The notes beneath the pieces are model-generated. The model worked only from the letters and a program-made list of their open reading frames with translations, searched no databases and was not told where the DNA came from. Positions 1 through 9,400 of a DNA stretch of 20,000 bases are shown in pieces. Origin of the DNA: Chromera velia (Eukaryota; Sar; Chromeraceae); the NCBI GenBank assembly GCA_018398765.1, contig JAHBMJ010005828.1, positions 1 through 20,000 of the forward strand, in the 5' to 3' direction. Each line of letters opens with the position of its first letter. Position 1 is the stretch's first letter. The position numbers were made by a program, and so were the translations under genes.

Positions 1-2
1 GG

Positions 3-1844
3 GGGCGACTGCCGTCAGTCCGAACATTGATGCTTAATGACACCCAAATGCGTGAGGCAGACATCACTGCCGTCTTGACTGCCCTCTCAGAAGGCAGAGC
101 CCCCCACATTGAAGTGCTTCGTCTCCCCAAATTAGACACTCCCAGCAGTCAGGCCCTCGCCTCTGCCCTAGATTCCGGCTTCCTCTCTCAGCTGCGAGAG
201 ATGACACTGAGCGACTGCCATTCTGTAGCCTCAGAGTCGGAGGGATTGGGCGTTGTTATGCGCAGTTTTGCAAATGACAAAGCCTCTTCCCTGAATACTC
301 TTAAAATTGTCGTAATGGACTCAGAGGCGGGAGAAGTGCATCAAATTTTGGGGGCGTTGGCAGAGGGGTTAAGGGAGGGGAGGGTGGGGGCGCTTGCCGA
401 CCTAGATTTGGAGTTTCGCTTCGAAATGGAAGGCATTGAACCAGGCCCTCTAAGTGAGTTCGGAAGGGCATTAGGGGCAGGGGGGCGTTCTTCTTTGCGA
501 AAACTGTCCCTGTACTGGTTTGAAGGTGGTGATGAGGGGGTAGGGGCACTAGCAGAGGGCCTAGGGTCGGGGGGCCTTGTGTCCCTTGAGGAGCTGTGTC
601 TTAGAGTGTCGTGTGGTGCGGGGGAGGGTAATCGAGCATTGGGGGAAGTGTTGAGCACAGGCAAGGTGCCATCGCTTCGCAAGTTGCTGTTGAAGTGGGA
701 TATTGACAGTGGCCTTCAGGCCTTGGCAGAGGGATTCAAGGTGGGTTCTCTTTCGCCTGATGTGTCAGTGGACCTCTGTTTGCGCCCCGTGATCTTCGAA
801 GCCGACGAGGACCTCACCACAGCAGCCGTGAGAGCAGTAGCTGCCCTCATCCGTGATGGGAAGGCCCCGGGGCTCCGGAAGATCGACGTCGATGACTATC
901 ATCGGGTAATTGAGGGCGAGGCTGCATACGATCTCGGGGCAGCATTGACTTGTGGGGGGGGCAGAGTGGGGGCGTCAGTGGTCAGCCTTCAGTCCTTTGA
1001 AGAGCTTAAGGTTCGCCCTGCAGCTTTTGACTATGAAACGGGGCTATCCGGCCTCTTCAGAGGCATCGCCTCTGGGAGGGGTACGCTACCTTCCCTCCAC
1101 ACAGTCTCGGTCCCAAACTTATTTCCATGTAACGTTTCGGCTGTCCGCCCCCTTGCCGAATGCATCACAAAAGGAAAGTTTCCGCGTCTCCGAAATTTGT
1201 GCTTCTCCTCCTCCTACTCCGAAAAAATTTCCCTCGGCCAGGAAGGCATGCAGGCCCTTTCCCTCGCCCTCTGTTCCCCCCACGCAAAGTCTCTCAGAAG
1301 TCTGACCTTGAGGTCGGAAGAGAGAGGGAACGACCGAAAGGCTGTGGCAGCCGAGGCTGCTCAGATGGCCACCATTGCAGTCTCGTTCAGTTTGGGGCAG
1401 CTAACAGCTTTGGAAGAGCTCAGCCTGGGGGGAGCACTCTTCCCAGAGAGCGTGTCTGCTTTGTCCGTTGGGTTGGGGAGTGGGAAGCTGCGGTCTCTCC
1501 GTTCTCTGGAGTTGCCGCATATGTGTCTGGCCGACGACGAAGGGACGTCCGCTCTCTGTCAGGCTCTGTCGGCAGAGAAGCTGCCAGAGCTGCGGTGTCT
1601 GAAACTCGGTAACGCGAATGATGCCGGGTTTAGAAAACTAACCGCAGAGTGGGTCAATTTGACACCCCCCCCTTTGGAGAGTCTCGATATGTCGAGATCT
1701 GCCGTCCTAGACAAGGGTGTGCTTGCACTTGTGTCCCTGTCACAGACGGGGCGCCTTCCTTTCTTACGAAGCGTGCGAGTTGGAAATGATGTGAGTCGCA
1801 ACGTGCGAGCGACGATGAAAGGGGTTTTCCCGCACAGTGACTGA
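3..1844 (+). CDS. Leucine-rich-repeat protein A (RI-like), 5' partial
   Basis: The reading frame is open from the left edge to the stop at 1842-1844, giving about 613 residues. In-frame codons lie upstream of the first ATG at 30, and the protein they encode (GRLPSVRTLMLND) aligns with an internal stretch of gene B (GRLREVRKLDLSG), so neither ATG 30 nor TTG 27 is the true start. By comparison with B, roughly 340 N-terminal residues lie outside the window. The protein is built of LRRs of about 28-35 residues with cores such as SLRKLSLYWFEGGDEGVGAL and SLEELCL, each followed by a Gly/Ala-rich helix, as in ribonuclease-inhibitor-type LRRs. There is no transmembrane segment and no catalytic domain. 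LRR arrays usually bind proteins; the partner is unknown. It is a tandem paralogue of the gene at 5507-10740, sharing patches of almost identical DNA. The window shows a single uninterrupted exon. Confidence 0.85.
   Translation, partial: GRLPSVRTLMLNDTQMREADITAVLTALSEGRAPHIEVLRLPKLDTPSSQALASALDSGFLSQLREMTLSDCHSVASESEGLGVVMRSFANDKASSLNTLKIVVMDSEAGEVHQILGALAEGLREGRVGALADLDLEFRFEMEGIEPGPLSEFGRALGAGGRSSLRKLSLYWFEGGDEGVGALAEGLGSGGLVSLEELCLRVSCGAGEGNRALGEVLSTGKVPSLRKLLLKWDIDSGLQALAEGFKVGSLSPDVSVDLCLRPVIFEADEDLTTAAVRAVAALIRDGKAPGLRKIDVDDYHRVIEGEAAYDLGAALTCGGGRVGASVVSLQSFEELKVRPAAFDYETGLSGLFRGIASGRGTLPSLHTVSVPNLFPCNVSAVRPLAECITKGKFPRLRNLCFSSSYSEKISLGQEGMQALSLALCSPHAKSLRSLTLRSEERGNDRKAVAAEAAQMATIAVSFSLGQLTALEELSLGGALFPESVSALSVGLGSGKLRSLRSLELPHMCLADDEGTSALCQALSAEKLPELRCLKLGNANDAGFRKLTAEWVNLTPPPLESLDMSRSAVLDKGVLALVSLSQTGRLPFLRSVRVGNDVSRNVRATMKGVFPHSD
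365..390 (+). other. G-quadruplex motif inside LRR gene A
   Basis: Five runs of three to five G (365-368, 373-375, 377-380, 382-384, 386-390) are separated by loops of one to four bases on the coding strand. This fits the canonical G3+N1-7 rule for DNA or mRNA quadruplexes. It encodes the LRR helix EGLREGRVGAL, and the homologous place in gene B (9261-9284) also fits the rule. Confidence 0.55.
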
Positions 1845-2224
1845 GTGAACCTAAGAGTGAACCTAGGCTAGGAACCTAGGTGTGATCTCATCATCATCAT
1901 CATTGTTGTTATTGTTATTGATCCGTCTATAGGCCATCATGCAATGCATCATGCATGATCATCATCATCATACGCTATCGCTATCAGCCTATTTCTAGGC
2001 TTCTAGCGTTTGGCGGCAACCTAGGCGGCAACGCACAAAGCAGTTTTGTTCGAACCTAATAATAATAATAATTCAACCTATTGTTGTGTGATCTTTGATT
2101 GATTGATTGATATGTTCCACCCATCTTTAAAGTTTCTAGTAAAGTTTTAAAGTGAAACAAAGTTTAAAGTCTTATTCAATATTGTATTATATTGTTGCAG
2201 TTGATTGTTAAAACTGAAATATGT
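1845..2224. other. Intergenic, simple repeats downstream of LRR gene A
   Basis: No gene is visible. The stretch holds short CCTAGG palindromes (1862 and 1875, again near 2021), ATC/ATG trinucleotide runs (1889-1903 and 1958-1971), a self-complementary ATGCAATGCATCATGCAT-type patch near 1939-1956, an AAT run (2058-2072) and a GATT run (2097-2110). The first part should be the 3' untranslated region of gene A. No clear polyadenylation signal is seen. Confidence 0.5.
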
Positions 2225-2290
2225 TAGAAATTTTATAGAAATATTATAGAAATCTTATCTAAGAAATCTGGACCACATTTCTAGTTTTTT
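2225..2290 (+). repeat. Left arm of a long-range inverted repeat
   Basis: The reverse complement of this stretch matches 3613-3679 at about 94% by eye: four substitutions and one inserted base, then more than 30 identical bases through the TTTCTATAATATTTCTATAA core. It is AT-rich with tandem ATTTCTATAA/ATTTCTAACAT units. A further weaker and inverted stretch of the same family (2336-2410) lies just downstream, so the left end can itself fold back. Confidence 0.7.
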
Positions 2291-2412
2291 AAGAAATCAA
2301 CTCTGATTTCTTAACATTTCTATAAAATCGCAGACTTCTATAAATTTCTATAATATTTCTTACATATTTCTAACACATTTCTTAAGTTTTCTTAAGATTT
2401 TTAGAAATGTTA

Positions 2413-2455
2413 AGAAATCATATTTAACCTCCCTAAACCTAAATGCCACTTAAAA
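2413..2455 (+). repeat. Left arm of a nested inverted repeat
   Basis: The reverse complement aligns with 2630-2674 over about 43 bases at roughly 80% identity with a small indel. The shared core is TTTTAAGTGG, then TTAGGTT, AGG, AGGT, and TGATTTCT. The two arms enclose a roughly 170-bp segment with GCGGC-rich small hairpins. This is compatible with a miniature inverted-repeat element. Confidence 0.6.
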
Positions 2456-2481
2456 AAATATAATCAAGATGATCTCTATCG

Positions 2482-2628
2482 GCGGCATCATTTTTCAAGA
2501 GACCGTCTACGCTTGCGGCGTAGATGGTCAAAACACCGTCTAGATATGCGGCTTTGGCTTTCAAAACACTGTAAATGATCCGCGTCTGCGGCGCGGACTT
2601 TCAAGCTTATCCAAAAATGCGGCTTGAA
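2482..2628. repeat. Degenerate tandem array of GCGGC/TTTCAA units with hairpins
   Basis: GCGGC occurs at 2482, 2515, 2548, 2588 and 2619 (spacing 33, 33, 40 and 31), each followed 5-9 bases later by a TTTCAA, GTCAAAA or TTTTAA box. Three units form stem-loops: 2501-2512 with 2518-2529 (12 pairs including one G-U as RNA, loop TTGCG), 2579-2584 with 2592-2597 (TCCGCG/CGCGGA), and 2600-2606 with 2622-2628 (TTCAAGC/GCTTGAA). It is GC-richer than its AT-rich surroundings and lies between the arms at 2413-2455 and 2630-2674. Confidence 0.55.
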
Positions 2629-2629
2629 C

Positions 2630-2674
2630 TTTTAAGTGGTAGTTAGGTTCAGGAAGGTCTCATATTTGATTTCT
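2630..2674 (-). repeat. Right arm of the nested inverted repeat
   Basis: Partner of 2413-2455 in opposite orientation, about 80% identical over the aligned 43-45 bases. Neither arm carries an obvious target-site duplication. Confidence 0.6.
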
Positions 2675-3612
2675 AAAAAAGTTAAAACGCATCATTGATA
2701 GCTCAACGATGCGTTCTCTTACCACAGATCGACTCAGCTTTGCATCGACTCCCGTCGATCCCTGACAAGACGGCCTGAGAGCAACCACGAGAGACAGTTT
2801 GCCTCCTTGCTCGTAGAATAAGTTTAAACCAGTTTAGCTCGACAATTGGTATCCGTCGTTCGATGGGGAAGCAAGTCTCACTTCTACACGATGCCGTTCT
2901 GAAACCTTTTGGCCATGCAGAAGGAGGAGAGCGCTTGTATTTGAGGAGAAAGATGGAGAAAGATGGAGAAGGAGACGGGAAGCAGTTTTTAGCAGTTCCG
3001 CAAACCTGCCCGGGGAACAGTTAGACACCAATTCTTAAAGGTTCCTCACCGACCTACAGTTAGACAACACAAGCAGTTGGCACACACGTGTGCTGGGTGC
3101 GAAACACTGGTAAAAGGGTCAGACGGATGAGGTTTTCTCCCTTTTTGGGAAGTGGTTCGCGGAATGGGGATAAAGCCAAGCTAGGCTACCATTTTTACCC
3201 ATCTCTTTAGCTATCTCTGTCATTCTACCACCGTCTGCCTCAAAACAGGCAGCTAGGCTAGAAGGAGCTTTAGGGTGAGATATGAAGGTGCAAGGGCGCA
3301 ACCTAACTTAACCTATCAGAATGAAGGTTTTCTAATGTTCTCTGGCTCTTCTTTCTTGTGATTGAGCTAGATTTCGGCAGAAAGAGGACAAGGCCATGCG
3401 TTCTATATGAGGATGTAAGACCACTGCCACTCTGCCTTGCCGTGGGAATTCAGTGAGTGGCCGTCATGGAAAAGCCATTCTTGCCTGTGTTATCTTCCTT
3501 CGTGGGAGAGGACTGCCTTAGCAGTGTATCTCCAGCTGCGTATCGAACCAGCCGAACGTTAAACACTTATTTATGGGCTGATAGCGATCGATGATGAATG
3601 ATGATGATGATG
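2675..3612. other. Intergenic, no gene recognised
   Basis: This stretch lies between the arms of the larger inverted repeat. Both strands have only short open frames with no recognisable domain or transposase motif, so if the flanking repeat marks a mobile element, the element is non-autonomous. It contains a small tandem AGATGGAGAA repeat (2944-2975) and an ATG-rich run at 3591-3612 beside the right arm. Base composition is closer to 45% GC than in the flanks. Confidence 0.45.
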
Positions 3613-3679
3613 AAAAAAGTTAGAAATGTGGTTCAGATTTTTTAGATGAGATTTCTATAATATTTCTATAAAATTTCTA
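3613..3679 (-). repeat. Right arm of the long-range inverted repeat
   Basis: Inverted copy of 2225-2290, about 94% identical by eye. It continues outward to about 3730 as further tandem ATTTCTAACAT units that the left copy has in lower number. Confidence 0.7.
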
Positions 3680-3730
3680 TAATATTTTTAACATATTTCT
3701 AACATATTTCTAACATATTTCTTAACTTTT

Positions 3731-4904
3731 TTGTAGGGTGGCGATCTTGAGCCATCAATTAGACTCTGGCCAACCGGGGTATAAGTAGGCAATGTATGAG
3801 GTACAATGGTGTATGCTAGGGTGCATGGTATGCAAGTTCCGTTCTATTCAGTTTATATTAATTTACTTGGAGTAACCTGGAGTGAGAAGGGCATTTAGAG
3901 GCGCTCACAACATTAAAGCGGCCCATGCCACTGGTAGCCAGTGTTAAGTAGCACCATTTGATCTGAAACATGGTAAGCCAAGCAAGGAAAATGAATGAAC
4001 GACTCACTATGTTTCTTCTAAAATTAAACAGGAAAAATGCTAGGAAAAAGGATCACTTCGACTGGTCACTTAGATTTAAGAGGGACCACAAGGATCGGTA
4101 AGTGCCCGCTAAATAAGTGATTGTTGAGATGATGAGAGAGAAAGAAGTTAGTTTAATATGAATCATTAAGGAAATTTTAATTAAGTGGGGAGCCCGGCGG
4201 ATCGAAGAAAGAGAAGGATAAGGGAAGGAGCTAGAAGGAGCAAGAAGGAAAAAAAAAAAAGGAAAGAAAAAAAGAAGGAAGAAAACAAAAAAAGAGGGAA
4301 AAAGAGAATTAAACGGAGGACAAAGAAAAGTTTTGAAACTTGTTTACTATTATGAATTGTGAAATAAAACTTTTGAAATTTACTTTAAAAGTTAAATTGT
4401 CGTTATATAATTTTATCTAATTTTATCAAATTTCGGAAGTTCACATGAAAGAATATGAAAAAAACCATCGTTAAGTCAAAGCTTCTCAGTACTTCTAGTT
4501 CTAAAGTTATGTAAAATATTATTTGAATATGGTAAAATAAAAAAAGTTTGAAAGTTTTAGAAAATTTAAAGTTTAAGGTTGGACTTATTATGAAAGTCGA
4601 GGCCTCGCAGTGGAGTGGCGGCACCAGCCGTGGCGCAACCCGAAGTAACCCTGATAAACCCTGAACATTGATGATTAAATGTTGATGATTGATCCTATTT
4701 TTAGTCTTATCCCATCCTAAGCTATTCACCCTCCTATACTCTATTATACCCTCTAACTGAGTCTGACTGAGTTTGACAGACTATTACGACTTATATGTGT
4801 CATATAATGGGAATACTTCGGCGTTCGGAACTGGAACCACGGTGCTCTTTAAGAGGAATCAAGGAACATGGAGCATTTGGTCACGAGTTAATTTTCATGG
4901 TGTC
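3731..4904. other. Intergenic, AT-rich, with a purine tract
   Basis: No gene is visible on either strand. From 4195 to 4330 the plus strand is almost pure purine (GAAGG, GAAAGAAAAA and AAGAAGGA blocks, including a run of 12 A near 4249-4260). From 4330 to 4600 it is AT-rich with repeated TTTTGAAA/AAAGTTT words. The frames here are compositional and contain no known domain. Confidence 0.45.
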
Positions 4905-5070
4905 TGAGCTGCGCATGCCGAGCTGAGCGAGCTCCCGCCGATCCACACAAAAATCGCTGCATGCACATGTCGTAGCTCGATCGGCATGCAATGACATCGG
5001 AGTCGGCATGCATTCACGCCGCGGCTCGGTGCGCGGCCGGGCGGGCCCCGGGGCGGGCGGGCATCTCTTT
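4905..5070 (+). promoter_or_regulatory. GC-rich island with four GCATGC cores, probable promoter of LRR gene B
   Basis: An abrupt GC-rich, CpG-rich block sits in AT-rich DNA about 450 bp upstream of the gene B start. GCATGC cores lie at 4913, 4959, 4984 and 5006; the one at 4958-4965 is a full TGCATGCA and the last two form a direct TCGGCATGCA repeat 22 bp apart. It ends in a run of GGGCGGGC-type boxes (5038-5061). TGCATGCA is a known ApiAP2 binding word in apicomplexans. The assignment as a promoter is an inference from position and composition. Confidence 0.4.
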
Positions 5071-5506
5071 TGAAATCTTTTGAATCCACGCATTCCTCAA
5101 GCCCATTCAAGCCATTTCAAGCCCTCATTCAAAAGTTATTGCATCCAATTGCGCAGTTCCAGCACTCCTTCGACTCCAGTACTTTCTCGTGCTCGGTCTC
5201 TTTCCTGTCAGCATCCACTTGGATCGATTTTTCTCTGTTTGATTTTCTTCGATCGCGACGCTCTTTGAAACGCGTGATCTGCCCTCGATCGAATCCCGTC
5301 TCCTAGATCTCTCCCCCAACATTAATTGATTCCCGCCGCCGGGAAGAATCGAGGGACATTGTCCGTCGACATCTTAGCCAAGCAGACAGGTTAGACTTGA
5401 ATTACTGCTCTGTATGCGTTCTATAGAGGGGAACGACTTGCAACGAACATGATTCACATCACATCACAGCCCTCTTCTACCTGCGTTTGTCTGCAGGTGA
5501 CAAAAA
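5071..5506 (+). promoter_or_regulatory. Probable 5' leader of LRR gene B, possibly with a 5'UTR intron
   Basis: Non-coding, moderately pyrimidine-rich. A possible 107-nt leader intron runs from the donor GTTAGA at 5390 to the acceptor CTGCAG ending at 5496, ten bases before the start codon at 5507. The acceptor matches the GCAG type used by all the coding introns here. The start context is AAAAAATGG, with A at -3 and G at +4. No TATA box stands out. Confidence 0.3.
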
Positions 5507-6017
5507 ATGGAGACTTCGCTTGATGCCGCAATGGGAGATTGCATTCCTGCGCTCTCTGCAGTTCTCACCCACACAAGCGCTTCTGCAGAGGTGAGCGAAT
5601 GGCAGCAATTTTACACCAGGACTCCAATTGCTTCCCTCTGTCTACGCATGCCAGTACGTTTGTGCTGCTTTTACGTGTGTTTCTGGCGTTGCATGCGGCG
5701 GCGAGTTGGTTCTTTTGAAAGCTTTACTTTGGATCCCACCCCTTAGCTGCTGCTGATCATCGTCTCGTGTGACCCTGAAAATTTTCCGCTTCCCCATCTG
5801 CCTGTTGCAGATGATTTCAGAGTTGGCGTCACAGAAGGAAGGCTTCGTCACCGGGTGGCTGGTCCTGCAATTTATCAAACAGGTCAGTCACTCAAATTCC
5901 GAGTCATTCCGGTGTTCTTTCTGTAATGCAGTCGTGCCAAGGGACGGGAGAGAGGAACTTTTGTTGAGAGGGCAAAACGGAGGGTTCAACAAAGGGAGAC
6001 GTTTTAACTATTTGTAT

Positions 6018-6054
<37 letters not shown>

Positions 6055-6210
6055 ACTCACTCACTCACCCACTCACTCACCCACTCACTCTCACATTCAC
6101 TCTCACATTCACTCTCACATTCACTCTCGCATTCACTCTCGCATTCACTCTCACATTCACTCTCACATTCACTCTCACATTCTCTCTCTCTCTCTCACAC
6201 ACACACACAG

Positions 6211-6241
<31 letters not shown>

Positions 6242-6407
6242 CACACACACACACTCACTCACTCACTCACTCACTCATTTACTCACTCACGCACGCACTC
6301 ACTCACTCACTCACTCACTCACATTCACTCTCACACACATTCACGCACACACACACACATTCACTCTCACATTCACTCTCTCTCTCTCTCTCTCCCACGC
6401 ACGCACG

Positions 6408-6447
<40 letters not shown>

Positions 6448-9400
6448 TGATGCCACGCGTCACCCCTCTACGCGTTTCTTTTTTCTTCCTGCAGATGCAC
6501 ATTGGTATGCCCATTTCGAGTCTGGACCTGTCGGGTGAGTTTTTCTTTCCGTAGGAGATGGGGGGGCAATGCCACGAGGACAGGTGCATGAGAAGAAAAC
6601 ACGGGGCAATGCATGAAGGAGGGATTCCGATGACAAGACAAGAGAAGAGAAGCCGCATTGAGAAGCAGGAATACGCCAACAAATTGTGAACAAATCAAAA
6701 AAACGGAGTGGGGGGATGGAAGCGAATAGACAGAGACAGGTATGCAGAGAGGAAGTGGGAGAGGAAGGCAGGTGGAAGGGGAGGTAGTACAGAGGCAAAG
6801 AGAGACAGGCACGCAAGCGGGGGGCCTGGCAAACGGACGAGAAAGATCGATCGCCTCCGGACAGAAACGCTGTCGATCACGACTGGAATTCACGAATGGT
6901 GTTGGGAGATAATGATGAAAGCGATGAGGTTTTTTATGTTTGTCTTCTCAGTTTTTTCTGTGCGTATGTGTTGCTGTTGGGTGATTAATTGGATCCATGG
7001 AGGACACAGTCACTATCGGAGGGGACGAAGGGACGGACCGCAAGTGGAATCACAATATGTGATAGAAGGCATTGTGCGCGCGTGCGTGCGCATGCATCGT
7101 GCGCGTGCCTGTGTATGTATGCACGTATGTGTGTGTGCAGAGTTCTCGCTCGATGCAGGGAAGCTAGGTCTTCTCCTGTCTTCCGTTACTGTCGGGCCTG
7201 GCTCTCTGGAGAATCTCAAGGGGGGTGAGTCGGGAGGGAGACAATTCAATCTGCGTCCTACTTGCCGCCACCTCTTGGTACAGGCAAACTCCAGCCCGTC
7301 TGTCCTCAAAGAAAGACCTTTTGCGGGTGTCGCCTCTGGTTTTCTTCCTCCTCCTGTTCGGGATGTTTTGAATTGTGTAATGTCTTCCCCTCGTCTCCAC
7401 GAGCGAGTCCATTCTGAGAGCTTCTCTGTACAGTGACATTGTAAATGAAGCAGAAATGCTCACAAGCACGAATGACAATTGAGTGTGAGCCTCTTTTCCC
7501 CCATTGCAGGGCTACACGTGTGCAAGGTTCCCCGTCTAGCCGTGCTGAAAAGTTTCCTCAGGAGTTTCGGTGTGGGGGTTGGGGGATTCGGAAGAACCGT
7601 CCCTGCGTCTTTGAAGACTCTGAATCTCTCAAGTCGGTCACCTGTATTTCGAAGCTGTCGCTACTGTAAATGTCACGATTTGTTCGTTGATATGTACGTG
7701 TATCAAGTTTCGATGCCAGTCTCAGTCTCAGTCGCACTTCACGTGCCCGCTTGTCGTTTACCAAGAGTTGTGTTTGCACACGACGTGGGGATAATTGAAG
7801 GGAATAAGTGAGCGTCTCTGGACTCGTCAGGAAGCGAAGGCCGGGAAGCGAAGGGAAGCAGAGTGAGCATCTATTTTGCTGTTTGTGAGGAAAGAAAGTT
7901 CTTCAGCTTCGTGGCATTGCTTTCGCGGCATAGGGAACACGCACACCTGGGGGCGCCCTTCCTTTTCTTGTGTGCAGAATGTGACCTGAGTGACTCTGCG
8001 GGAGGCATCCTTCTTCACTCTCTTCCGCCCTCTCTGGAATATCTGGATTTGAACGGTCAGCAAATAGCCTTTCTCTCTATGGATTCTTTTTTTAGCTCGT
8101 CTTTCAGTATTGTTTTTGCCAGCCGTAGTTTTCCCTCTTCGTGAGGCAACTCCCGCTCGCGAATACGTTTACTCTTCCAGTCTTCATCGAAAGTATCCCC
8201 TTCAAGTGATTTCAATCCCGCAGTCATCCCGTCCACGTGCAGGTACACGACAACTCATCCATTGGAACAGCAGCAAATAAAAGACAACGTGTCACAATGG
8301 CGACGTTCTTGTGCTTGCTCGGTGCATTCTCATGTATTCATACATACTCTGTTTAACTTCGTGCATGGATGCAGAGAACCGACTCCGGTCGCACAGCATG
8401 GAAGCCATCAGGTCCGCATTCAGTGAGGGCACTCTCTCGAAGCTTCTGGGCCTGGATGTCAGCAACAACCCTCTGGGCCCCTCTGGAGTGGCGACGCTGG
8501 CAAGGGGACTGTCCGCTTCCGAGCGGGCACTTTCCCTGCAGTCCCTCAAACTGAGCAAGACAGCAGCGAAGGCAGAGGGGGTGAAGGCGCTGAGCGTGCC
8601 TTTGAAGGAAGGGAAATCACCCTCTCTGCAGGTGCTGGACTTGGGGGGCAACGACATGAGGGCAGAGGGTGTGGGGGGGTTGGCGGGGGCGGTGGGGGCG
8701 GGGACCCTCTCGTCCCTGAGGGTCCTCATTTTGAAGGAGAATCGTCTTGCAAAGAAATCCGGGGGGGAGTGGGAGTTCAGTGGTCTGACCGCGCTGTTCT
8801 CTCATCAGTTTCCTGCCTTGCAGGAGCTGGACGTGAGTGGGAACGAGCTTGAAGGCTCAGACGAAGCTGACACCGCTGCTCCCATGATCGGAGAGGCTCT
8901 AGGGGGGGGGAGGTTGCGGGAAGTGCGAAAGTTAGACCTGAGCGGCACGCATCTCAGTGAGGCAGACGTGATTGCCGTGCTCAGTGCCCTCACAGAAGGG
9001 AGAGCCCCCCATGTTGAAACACTCCGACTCCCACACATAGAATCTCCTGGGAGTCAGGCACTTGCCTCTGCCCTAGATTCTGGTCACCTATCAGAGCTGC
9101 GGGAGGTGATCGCAGTTGAGGGAAGTTTAGGGGGAATGGGGGTTGTCGCGCGCAGTAGTGTCAGTGGCAAGTCGCCTTCCCTTCGCACGTTGAAACTCCG
9201 AGCAGAGATCGAGGAGGACGAAGTGGGTGGAATGACATTGTTGTTGAGTGCGTTGGCAGAGGGACTGAGGGAAGGGAGGGTGGGTTCACTTGCAGACCTG
9301 GATGTATACTTCTCCCCTCATGATCTCTCCGTCTCCTCTGGGTCCCTGGGTGAGTTCGGAAGGGCTCTAGGGGCAGGGGGGTTGTCGTCTCTGAAGAAGC

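Noticed and set aside
341-682. Pro/Ser-rich minus-strand frames opposite the LRR genes (also 301-549, 8292-8729, 9318-9566)
   Set aside because: Shadows of the G-rich LRR codons; no domain, and they recur wherever the same repeat is coded on the other strand.
3119-3301. 60-residue minus-strand frame in the spacer (and 2834-3031)
   Set aside because: Short, no known motif, no splice partners or composition unlike the surroundings.
1958-3612. Shared CGCTATCAGCC and ATC/ATG runs near 1970 and 3585 as an outer inverted repeat
   Set aside because: Their order relative to the 2225/3613 arms is not mirror-symmetrical, and the match is mostly trinucleotide repeat.
5769-6554. 261-residue open frame across LRR intron 2
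   Set aside because: It is a read-through of exons 2-3 with the CT/CA microsatellite between them; the middle is only Leu/Ser/Thr/His repeats, and splice sites remove it.
8311-8374. Start of LRR gene B at 8311 or 8365 (large single exon)
   Set aside because: The extra residues do not resemble LRR sequence, a GCAG acceptor sits at 8371-8374 in the right phase, and six upstream exons join in frame.
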